Origin: Sepiola atlantica
Taxonomy: Eukaryota > Mollusca > Cephalopoda > Sepiida > Sepiolidae
Assembly: GCA_963556195.1 (NCBI GenBank)
Contig: OY744553.1
Span: 6,462,104 to 6,526,103 of the forward strand
Length of the DNA stretch: 64,000 bases
Direction of reading: 5' to 3'
This document shows, one piece after another, positions 54,786-64,000 of this stretch. Numbering within the stretch: the first letter of the stretch is position 1; each line of letters opens with the position of its first letter. The notes under the pieces are model-generated. The model did no database searches and was not told where the DNA came from. It saw only the letters and a list, made by a program, of their open reading frames with translations. Both the position numbers and the translations under genes were made by a program.

Positions 54786-56574
54786 AGTAAAGCCTGGGAG
54801 GGCAGACCTCCTGAGACTGAACAGAACCATGCCTCAGGGTGAAGGTAAAGCCTGGGAGGGCGGACCTCCTGAGACTGAACAGAACCATGCCTCAGGGTGA
54901 AGGTACAGCTTGGGAGGGCGGACCTCCTGAGACTAAACAGAACCATGCCTCAGGGTGAAGGTAAAGCCTGGGAGGACAGACCTCCTGAGACTGAACAGAA
55001 CCATACCTCAGGGTGAAGGTAAAGCCTGGGAGGGCGGACCTCCTGAGACTGAACAGAACCATGCCTCAGGGTGAAGGTAAAGCCTGGGAGGGCGGACCTC
55101 CTGAGACTGAACAGAACCATGCCTCAGGGTGAAGGTAAAGCCTGGGAGGGCGGACCTCCTGAGACTGAACAGAACCATACCTCAGGGTGAAGGTAAAGCC
55201 TGGGAGGGCGGACCTCCTGAGACTGAACAGAACCATACCTCAGGGTGAAGGTAAAGCCTGGGAGGGCGGACCTCCTGAGACTGAACAGAACCATGCCTCA
55301 GGGTGAAGGTAAAGCCTGGGAGGGCGGACCTCCTGAGACTGAACAGAACCATACCTCAGGGTGAAGGTAAAGCCTGGGAGGGCGGACCTCCTGAGACTGA
55401 ACAGAACCATACCTCAGGGTGAAGGTAAAGCCTGGGAGGGCGGACCTCCTGAGACTGAACAGAACCATACCTCAGGGTGAAGGTAAAGCCTGGGAGGGCG
55501 GACCTCCTGAGACTGAACAGAACCATACCTCAGGGTGAAGGTAAAGCCTGGGAGGGCGGACCTCCTGAGACTGAACAGAACCATACCTCAGGGTGAAGGT
55601 AAAGCCTGGGAGGGCGGACCTCCTGAGACTGAACAGAACCATACCTCAGGGTGAAGGTAAAGCCTGGGAGGGAGGACCTCCTGAGACTGAACAGAACCAT
55701 ACCTCAGGGTGAAGGTAAAGCCTGGGAGGGCGGACCTCCTGAGACTGAACAGAACCATACCTCAGGGTGAAGGTAAAGCCTGGGAGGGCGGACCTCCTGA
55801 GACTGAACAGAACCATACCTCAGGGTGAAGGTAAAGCCTGGGAGGGCGGACCTCCTGAGACTGAACAGAACCATACCTCAGGGTGAAGGTAAAGCCTGGG
55901 AGGGCGGACCTCCTGAGACTGAACAGAACCATACCTCAGGGTGAAGGTTAAGCCTGGGAGGGCGGACCTCCTGAGACTGAACAGAACCATACCTCAGGGT
56001 GAAGGTAAAGCCTGGGAGGGCGGACCTCCTGAGACTGAACAGAACCATACCTCAGGGTGAAGGTAAAGCCTGGGAGGGCGGACCTCCTGAGACTGAACAG
56101 AACCATACTTCAGGGTGAAGGTAAAGCCTGGGAGGGCGGACCTCCTGAGACTGAACAGAACCATACCTCAGGGTGAAGGTAAAGCCTGGGAGGGCGGACC
56201 TCCTGAGACTGAACAGAACCATACCTCAGGGTGAAGGTAAAGCCTGGGAGGGCGGACCTCCTGAGACTGAACAGAACCATACCTCAGGGTGAAGGTAAAG
56301 CCTGGGAGGGCGGACCTCCTGAGACTGAACAGAACCATACCTCAGGGTGAAGGTAAAGCCTGGGAGGGCGGACCTCCTGAGACTGAACAGAACCATACCT
56401 CAGGGTGAAGGTAAAGCCTGGGAGGGCGGACCTCCTGAGACTGAACAGAACCATACCTCAGGGTGAAGGTAAAGCCTGGGAGGGCGGACCTCCTGAGACT
56501 GAACAGAACCATACCTCAGGGTGAAGGTAAAGCCTGGGAGGGCGGACCTCCTGAGACTGAACAGAACCATACCT
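54786..56574. repeat. 58-bp satellite derived from SINE sequence, about 31 copies
   Basis: Unit GTAAAGCCTGGGAGGGCGGA, CCTCCTGAGACTGAACAGAA, CCATACCTCAGGGTGAAG. The first half equals the SINE body (AAGCCTGGGAGGGTGGACCTCCTAG) and the second the head-proximal part. Left units carry CATGCC, right units mostly CATACC, showing directional spread. First unit joins the SINE body seamlessly. Confidence 0.95.
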
Positions 56575-56958
56575 AGACTGGTAAGAACACACACTGATCC
56601 TAAAAAGTTTTTTTGCGTAAGTTTAATTTCGATTAGTTGTTTCGGCTTTTACAATCAGATTTATCTCGCATGTGGCAATAGTAGGAAATCAATTCGTATT
56701 GATAAAAATAAATTATTTACTACTCTCCCAGGCAACGCCGAGTGGCCTTGCTAGTATGTAATAAACATTTGAATAAAAACATGCCTTTTTATTTTTTTCC
56801 ATTTCGTAGAAATTATTATGGGCCGAGGGTTACCTCCCTTGTGGCATATTATGAACAGAGTTGTCTCCTATCGCGTACTTCTCGATTTGGCAATATTGAC
56901 GCTATTAAACGTCCAACATGACGAGATTGTTCTCAGTGATCCACGTGTACGATTCTAC
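56575..56958 (+). mobile_element. Helitron-like 3' end and spacer
   Basis: CTCCCAGGCAACGCCGAGTG, then GCCTTG and CTAG at 56751-56754: hairpin plus CTAG terminus. No 5' end identified. Confidence 0.5.
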
Positions 56959-59285
56959 TTGCTATAATATGTCCATTGATGTATGTTAGGGACAACCATT
57001 GTAATCTGTTGTAATATGTCCATTGATGTATGTTAGGGACAAGCATTGTAATCTGTTGTAATATGTCCATTGATGTATGTTAGGGACAAGCATTGTAATC
57101 TGTTGTAATATGTCCATTGATGTATGTTAGGGACAAGCATTGTAATCTGTTGTAATATGTCCATTGATGTATGTTAGGGACAAGCATTGTAATCTGCTGT
57201 AATATGTCCATTGATGTATGTTAGGGACAAGCATTGTAATCTGCTGTAATATGTCCATTGATGTATGTTAGGGACAAGCATTGTAATCTGTTGTAATATG
57301 TCCATTGATGTATGTTAGGGACAAGCATTGTAATCTGCTGTAATATGTCCATTGATGTATGTTAGGGACAAGCATTGTAATCTGTTGTAATATGTCCATT
57401 GATGTATGTTAGGGACAAGCATTGTAATCTGCTGTAATATGTCCATTGATGTATGTTAGGGACAACCATTGTAATCTGTTGTAATATGTCCATTGATGTA
57501 TGTTAGAGACAAGCATTGTAATCTGTTGTAATATGTCCATTGATGTATGTTAGGGACAAGCATTGTAATCTGCTGTAATATGTCCATTGATGTATGTTAG
57601 GGACAAGCATTGTAATCTGTTGTAATATGTCCATTGATGTATGTTAGGGACAAGCATTGTAATCTGTTGTAATATGTCCATTGATGTATGTTAGGGACAA
57701 GCATTGTAATCTGCTGTAATATGTCCATTGATGTATGTTAGGGACAAGCATTGTAATCTGCTGTAATATGTCCATTGATGTATGTTAGGGACAAGCATTG
57801 TAATCTGTTGTAATATGTCCATTGATGTATGTTAGGGACAAGCATTGTAATCTGCTGTAATATGTCCATTGATGTATGTTAGGGACAAGCATTGTAATCT
57901 GTTGTAATATGTCCATTGATGTATGTTAGGGACAACCATTGTAATCTGCTGTAATATGTCCATTGATGTATGTTAGGGACAAGCATTGTAATCTGTTGTA
58001 ATATGTCCATTGATGTATGTTAGCGACAAGCATTGTAATCTGTTGTAATATGTCTATTGATGTATGTTAGGGACAAGCATTGTAATCTGCTGTAATATGT
58101 CCATTGATGTATGTTAGGGACAAGCATTGTAATCTGCTGTAATATGTCCATTGATGTATGTTAGAGACAAGCATTGTAATCTGTTGTAATATGTCCATTG
58201 ATGTATGTTAGGGACAAGCATTGTAATCTGCTGTAATATGTCCATTGATGTATGTTAGGGACAACCATTGTAATCTGTTGTAATATGACTATTGATGTAT
58301 GTTAGGGACAACCATTGTAATCTGTTGTCATATGCCCATTGATGTATGTTAGGGACAACCATTGTAATCTGTTGTAATATGTCCATTGATGTATGTTAGG
58401 GACAAGCATTGTAATCTGTTGTCATATGTTCATTGATGTATGTTAGGGACAACCATTGTAATCTGTTGTCATATGTCCATTGATGTATGTTAGGGACAAC
58501 CATTGTAATCTGTTGTCATAAGTCCATTGATGTATGTTAGGGACAAGCATTGTAATCTGCTGTAATATGTCCATTGATGTATGTTAGGGACAACCATTGT
58601 AATCTGTTGTAATATGTCCATTGATGTATGTTAGGGAAAACCATTGTAATCTGTTGTCATATGTCCATTGATGTATGTTAGGGACAAGCATTGTAATCTG
58701 TTGTCATATGTCCATTGATGTATGTTAGGGACAACCATTGTAATCTGCTGTAATATGTCCATTGATGTATGTTAGGGACAACCATTGTAATCTGTTGTAA
58801 TATGTCCATTGATGTATGTTAGGGACAACCATTGTAATCTGTTGTAATATGTCCATTGATGTATGTTAGGGACAAGCATTGTAATCTGTTGTAATATGTC
58901 CATTGATGTATGTTAGGGACAACCATTGTAATCTGTTGTAATATGTCCATTGATGTATGTTAGGGACAACCATTGTAATCTGTTGTAATATGTCCATTGA
59001 TGTATGTTAGGGACAACCATTGTAATCTGTTGTAATATGACCATTGATGTATGTTAGGGACAACCATTGTAATCTGTTGTAATATGTACATTGATGTATG
59101 TTAGGGACAACCATTGTAATCTGTAGTAATATGTCCATTGATGTATGTTATGGACAACCATTGTAATTTGTTGTAATATGTCCATTGATGTATGTTAGGG
59201 ACAAGCATTGTAATCTGTTGTAATATGTCCATTAATGTATGTTAGGGACAACCATTGTAATCTGTTGTAATATGTGCATGCATGA
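56959..59285 (+). repeat. 47-bp satellite, about 49 copies
   Basis: Unit TAATATGTCCATTGATGTAT, GTTAGGGACAAGCATTGTAA, TCTGTTG. Three variable sites (AAGC/AACC, TGTTG/TGCTG, TAATATG/TCATATG) form blocks: AAGC dominates left, AACC and TCATATG right. One stray copy near 59625-59670. Confidence 0.97.
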
Positions 59286-60084
59286 ATGAATGAGTAATAT
59301 GTGTCCTATTTGTATTGTTTTGTTAGGAAGTCTGCTTCTAGCATCTTTAGAGGTGATAGAATAATTGGCTGGCCGATCTCGGGAGAGCATCATAGACCTG
59401 CCCTCAAATAGACTGGAGTGTCTTCTCCAAGGTGCGCATCTAGATGAAATGTATGCAGATTCTGTTTTTTTAAATCGTCAGAACCCCCTTTCTGCCCCAA
59501 TTGCAGGACCCCAAAATATGCTGAGTGTCAGTTTGACTGCAGGAGCTTCCATAGAAAATGATAAGTAGATTTTTTCTGTCCGCTTAAAAAAAGACTCTTC
59601 GGAAGGGGAGATAGATAGGTATCTATGTCCATTGATGTATGTTAGGGACAACCATTGTAATCAGTTGTTATATGTCCATATATGAATGAATCAATGAATG
59701 AATGAATTAATAATATGTGTCCTATTTGTATTGTTTCCTTAGGAAGCCTGCTTCCATCATCTTTAGGGATGACGGATAAAAGATGAAGAAACTACACCTG
59801 CCTTATGTCCTTTCCGGAGAAGTTATCGTATAGAGCTAACCCCCATCCGTTTTTTTTTTGTGGGTGTTGGGGGGGGGGGGTAATCCTCCTAGGCTTTAAC
59901 GGTCTTCTTTTAGGGGTAGTGTAGTATATTTTCATTGGTCATGATATATTCCTCCCAGGCATTACCTTATCTTTTGGGAGATGCAGTATAATATATGTTC
60001 GTTCTTTATGATACCATCCTCCCAGGATTACTGTCTCCTTTTATTTCTGTGGGGGGATAGTGTAGTATCTGTTCTGTTGTCATA
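59286..60084. repeat. Duplicated flank of the 47-bp satellite and unassigned DNA
   Basis: 59290-59360 (AATATGTGTCCTATTTGTAT, TGTTAGGAAG.CTGCTTC) is repeated at 59706-59770 after the stray satellite unit. A 67-codon frame at 59365-59568 has no recognisable domain. G-run at 59870-59880. Confidence 0.6.
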
Positions 60085-60896
60085 AAAGCGAAAAACAATT
60101 TTGCTTTCCGTAAACAGGGGACACAAAACTCGACAGATGCATTCAGATAAACTTTTTTCGTAGCCTACAATTTATCAGCACTTTGTCATCCGCGCTCCAT
60201 TTTTCTAGATTCTGCATCTTTTGCCATCTTTTCGCAGGACCATTTAATTAAGAACCCTTCCATTGTCGCCAATCTCGATAATATCATTTTTTTTTTTTGT
60301 CGTATCCTTACCGAACCATCTGCGACACTCATTTTATCCGAATGAAGAGGTCGATCGGTGCCACATCCATCATCAAGATTATCGACTGAATGTAGACAAA
60401 TTGCTTAGCGCTCCCTCACACCCGACCGACTTTTTGTTTGCAGATGGTACCGATTCCACTACAGAGAAAATGGCAAAATGTGGAGGGAGGGATTATCGGT
60501 TACTTACTAGTTCTCACATGAGTCATTAAAGAACGATTGCTCATTGGTGTTCCCTGCAGTCTGAGTGACAGCAAGTCTCCCCAGATTTTTCAGTACCCTC
60601 TGCCTTTTTCGATACCCGTTACAAGCAATTATGCATTATCACAACAACTGTTTACCATTGATTTCTTGTTGCCAACGATCGTTGGCATTTCTCTGGAATG
60701 GCAATAAGCGCCCCCCCCCCCCCCATGATTCCAGTACTTTCTACAACCCTCCAATGGTTGGTCAGCTTCACCTGGGTGCCACATCTATCACCAACATTAT
60801 TAACGGACTGTAGACAAATCGTCTAGCGCTGATTCACATCCGATCGATTCTTGTCCGCAGACAATACCGGTTCCACTACGGAGAAAATGGTGTGTG
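60085..60896 (+). repeat. Large unit, copy 3
   Basis: Colinear with 53225-54104 at high identity, again with two internal 120-bp blocks (60357-60476, 60776-60890) and a C-run (60710-60724). Confidence 0.85.
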
Positions 60897-60984
60897 CGTG
60901 TATGAGGAGTATTGATTTATTCCTCTCCAGGAGTTAGGCACAAGGCCAGTTTTATCTTACTCCCACAAGTAAGATGTGACCCAA
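60897..60984 (-). mobile_element. Truncated U2-type SINE 3' end
   Basis: GTATGAGGAGTATTGATTTA, TTCCTCTCCAGGAGTTAGGC, ACAAGTAAGATGTGACCC are identical to the left end of the 54113-54489 SINE, including the upstream TSD, and stop abruptly at 60984. The SINE was therefore inserted before this unit was duplicated. Confidence 0.8.
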
Positions 60985-61347
60985 TTTTTTTGTTTTTTTG
61001 TTTGTCGTCTCTCCTTACCAAACCATCCGCGGCACTTATTTTGTCCGAATAAAGAGGTCGATCGGTGCCACATCCATCATCAAGATTATTGACTGAATGT
61101 TGACAAATTGTTTAACGCTCACTCACACACGAGCGATTTTTTGCACGCAGACGGTACCGATTCCACGTTAGAGAAAATTGTTGCAGCAACATTTGAACAT
61201 GGGTGTGTTAAAATAATGTTCAACTGGAATTCTTCACGTAAGATTTGTTTTAAGTGTCGCCAGGAAGAGGTAGAATTCTCTCTGCCCGGAAGTCACGTGA
61301 TTTCGGCTCATTTCAAAATTCCGTATAGCTTTCCCGATTTGAAAACA
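60985..61347 (+). repeat. Large unit, partial copy 4
   Basis: Restarts with TTTTTTTGTTTGTCGTCTCT, CCTTACCAAACCATCCGCGG and the 120-bp block (61067-61177), then departs into unassigned DNA. Confidence 0.75.
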
Positions 61348-61405
61348 TGCATCTCAAGAAGGCCGGAGGTTACATCGGCAGAAACGTTGTAGATATAACA
61401 ACCAA
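61348..61405 (+). ncRNA. Decayed Penelope-type hammerhead end
   Basis: CTCAAGA (G5 lost), AGGCCGGAGGTTACATCGGC, AGAAACGTT, GTAGATATAACAACC. Homologous to 16.6 and 41.4 kb. Core broken. Confidence 0.4.
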
Positions 61406-62850
61406 GATGAGGAGAGTAGTATGGATGATAGAAATAATACAAAAAAATAATAATACTTCACCTGCATTCTTTCACAAGCTCATGTTTAACAATTAACTCT
61501 ACCGCCAGTTCATCACAGATGACCAAATGACTTGCTTGCATAATGGATGAAAGAAGGAGAGAAAGAAAGACAAGAAAGAGAAGGAGAGAGAGAGAGAAAA
61601 GAAGAGAGAGAGAGAGAAAAGGAGAGAGAGAGAGAGAAAAGGAGAGAGAGAGAGAAAAGGAGAGAGAGAGAGAAAAGGAGAGAGAGAGAGAAAAGGAGAG
61701 AGAGAGAGAAAAGGAGAGAGAGAAAAAAGGAGAAAGAGGGAGAAAGGGAGAGAGAGAGGGAGAAGGGGAGAGAGAGAGAAGGGGAGAGAGAGAGAGAAGG
61801 GGAGAGAGAGAGAGAGAAGGGGAGAGAGAGAGAGAGAGAAGGGGAGAGAGAGAGAGAGAAGGGGAGAGAGAGAGAAAGGGAGAGAGAGAGGGAAGAGAGA
61901 GAGAGGGAAGAGAGAGAGGGGGGGGGCGAGAGAGAGGGGGAAGCGAGAGAGAGGGGGGAAGGGAGAGGGGGGGGGGAGCGAGAGAGAGAAGGAGAGGGGA
62001 GAGAGAGGGAAATGGGGGGAGAGAGAGAAATGGGGAGAGAGAAATGGGGAGAGAGAAAGAAATGGGGAGAGATAGAGAAACGGGGGGAGAGAGAGAAACG
62101 GGGAGAGAGAGAGAAACGGGGAGAGAGAGAGAGAAATGGGGAGAGAGAGAGAGAAATGGGGAGAGAGAGAGAGAAATGGGGAGAGAGAGAGAGAAATGGG
62201 GAGAGAGAGAGAAATGGGGAGAGAGAGAGAGAAATGGGGAGAGAGAGAGAAATGGGGAGAGAGAGAGAAATGGGGAGAGAGAGAGAAATGGGGAGAGAGA
62301 AAGAAATGGGGAGAGAGAGAGAGAAATGGGGAGAGAGAGAGAGAAATGGGGAGAGAGAGAGAAATGGGGAGAGAGAGAGAAATGGGGAGAGAGAGAGAAA
62401 TGGGGAGAGAGAGAGAAATGGGGAGAGAGAGAGAAATGGGGAGAGAGAAAGAAATGGGGAGAGAGAAAGAAATGGGGAGAGAGAGAGAAATGGGGAGAGA
62501 GAGAGAGAAATGGGGAGAGAGAGAGAGAAATGGGGAGAGATAGAGAAATGGGGAGAGAGAAGGAAATGGGGAGAGAGAGAGAGAAATGGGGAGAGAGAGA
62601 GAGAGAAATGGGGAGAGAGAGAGAAATGGGGAGAGAGAGAGAAATGGGGAGAGAGAGAGAAATGGGGAGAGAGAGAGAAATGGGGGAGAGAGAGAGAAAT
62701 GGGGAGAGAGAGAGAGAAATGGGGAGAGAGAGAGAAATGGGGAGAGAGAGAGAAATGGGGAGAGAGAGAGAGAAATGGGGAGAGAGAAAGAAATGGGGAG
62801 AGAGAAAGAAATGGGGAGAGAGAGATATGGGGAGAGAGGGACAAATTAGT
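61406..62850 (+). repeat. GA/GGGG minisatellite
   Basis: 61545-62010 is GAGAGA/AAGGGG; 62010-62850 is about 40 units of AAATGGGGAGAGAGAGAG. All frames open on both strands are artefacts. Almost pure purine. Confidence 0.95.
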
Positions 62851-63142
62851 TAACCTTCTGACTGATATCGAATATACATAAGCGGTATATATAAAAAGAT
62901 ATCGAATATATATAAAAAGATGGTTTGTCTATTGTGTGAAGTTGAATTAATTGGAAATCGGGCGTTTTGATTTCATCGTTAGTGTGAGAAATCGACCCAA
63001 CTTTCGCATTTATTCTGTTAGATTACTTTTTATCGAAGGTGGCGAGGGGTGCCTGACTTGCTATTTGCTGGGGGTTTTTTCACCTCATCGTCCAAAGGCT
63101 AGAAAAAGGCACGTTTTTTACCTGCTAACTTTTGTGTAACAA

Positions 63143-63146
<4 letters not shown>
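62851..63146. other. No feature recognised
   Basis: Unique-looking DNA. A 62-codon frame at 62951-63139 has no domain. Confidence 0.35.
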
Positions 63147-63223
<77 letters not shown>

Positions 63224-63262
63224 TTATAGTTCAAGTTTCAAAGTATTGCATGGAAAGTTAAT
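63147..63262. repeat. (AT)n(GT)n microsatellite
   Basis: (AT)n 63148-63211, short (GT)n to 63223, then spacer. Confidence 0.9.
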
Positions 63263-63364
63263 AAAATTGAAATATAAGCCAAATTAGCAATACAAGATTA
63301 ATTTATTATTTTTTTAAAATAATAAATTAATCTTGTATTGCTAATTTGGCTTATATTTCAATTT

Positions 63365-63366
<2 letters not shown>
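63263..63366. repeat. 104-bp palindrome
   Basis: Arms of about 48 bp (AAAATTGAAATATAAGCCAA, ATTAGCAATACAAGATTAAT) are perfect reverse complements around a T/A-rich centre. Flanked by (AT)n on both sides. Confidence 0.9.
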
Positions 63367-63441
<75 letters not shown>

Positions 63442-63489
63442 TTATATATAAATATACAAAAAATACACATTGGTCTTTATTATAGAGTG
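63367..63489. repeat. (AT)n and segment shared with 47.5 kb
   Basis: (AT)n 63372-63437, then 63435-63490 inverted relative to 47468-47525. Confidence 0.8.
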
Positions 63490-64000
63490 GGGGATGACTG
63501 CCATCTTAAAAAATAGGCGTAACTTTATTAGTCATATACAGAGTTATCTCTCTTTGATTGGAACAAAACAAATATTTTTTAAATATTTTGTCTAGTACAA
63601 AATTATTTTCAAATGTTTGCTATCTTAAAAAAAAGGGCATAACTCTGTATTCGTTTATACAAAGTTATTATCCTTTGATTGGAACCACAAACTAATAATA
63701 TTTTAGAAATATTTTGTCCAGTACAAAATTATTTTCAAATGTTTGCTATCTTTAAAAAAAAGGGCATAACTCTGTATTCGTTTATACAAAGTTATTATCC
63801 TTTGATTGGAACAAAAAACTAATAATATTTTAGAAATATTTTGTCCAGTACAAAATTATTTTCAAATGTTTGCTATCTTAAAAAAAAGGGCATAACTCTG
63901 TATTCGTTTATACAAAGTTATTATCCTTTGATTGGAACCACAAACTAATAATATTTTAGAAATATTTTGTCCAGTACAAAATTATTTTCAAATGTTTGCT
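63490..64000 (+). repeat. 126-bp tandem repeat running off the window
   Basis: TTTGCTATCTTAAAAAA marks at 63616, 63742, 63869 and 63995 give a 126-127-bp period. Units contain GGGCATAACTCTGTATTCGT and CAAAGTTATTATCCTTTGAT. A related single unit lies in the Helitron-like element at 4.3 kb, so this may be a Helitron internal array. Confidence 0.9.

Noticed and set aside
61513..62881. Frames of over 430 codons
   Set aside because: GA/GGGG minisatellite; open on both strands.

Overview
This window looks like repeat-dominated intergenic DNA from a large animal genome. I found no convincing host protein-coding exon and no intact RNA gene. A lophotrochozoan, probably a mollusc, fits best: RTE-like LINE 3' ends with GATGAT tails next to an A/TGCTGGCATATG-type motif, tRNA-, 5S- and U2-headed SINEs, Helitron-like ends, Penelope-like fragments, and very abundant (AT)n, (GA)n and (AC)n. 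The species cannot be fixed from sequence alone.

Layout. 1-6 kb: microsatellites, a foldback carrying hammerhead-like motifs, a 5S rRNA-derived SINE and a Helitron-like segment. 6-17 kb: several foldback elements with long terminal inverted repeats, two LINE fragments, a 41-bp satellite, and two copies of a new-looking element with 6-bp target duplications. 17-24 kb: tRNA-headed SINEs, one family carrying a hammerhead fold directly after the tRNA head, a 218-bp palindrome and a mariner-like MITE. 24-31 kb: Helitron-like pieces, a 162-bp tandem repeat, a perfect 52-bp palindrome and a Penelope-like GIY-YIG relic. 31-37 kb: microsatellites, another 218-bp palindrome, a tRNA SINE and a second mariner-like MITE. 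37-46 kb: LINE reverse-transcriptase C-termini, a hAT MITE, an AAG-rich block and a 37-bp satellite of about 64 copies. 46-48 kb: a hammerhead candidate in the loop of a hairpin with 38-bp arms, and a SINE. 48-61 kb: copies of one roughly 0.9-kb unit, separated or invaded by different minisatellites, with a U2 snRNA-headed SINE and a 58-bp satellite grown from SINE sequence. 61-64 kb: GA minisatellite, a palindrome and a 126-bp tandem repeat running off the end.

The most interesting signal is RNA-level. At least seven places carry an intact type I hammerhead ribozyme core (CUGANGA, stem II, GAAA, a tiny mostly self-complementary stem III, an NUH cleavage triplet and a closing stem I), and several more are decayed. 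They sit in Penelope-like context, in a tRNA-headed SINE, and in a long hairpin. Minimal hammerheads with tiny stem III are known from Penelope-like elements and act as dimers; the association with a tRNA-derived SINE is the part I would check first. The long open frames in this window are by-products of tandem repeats, not genes.
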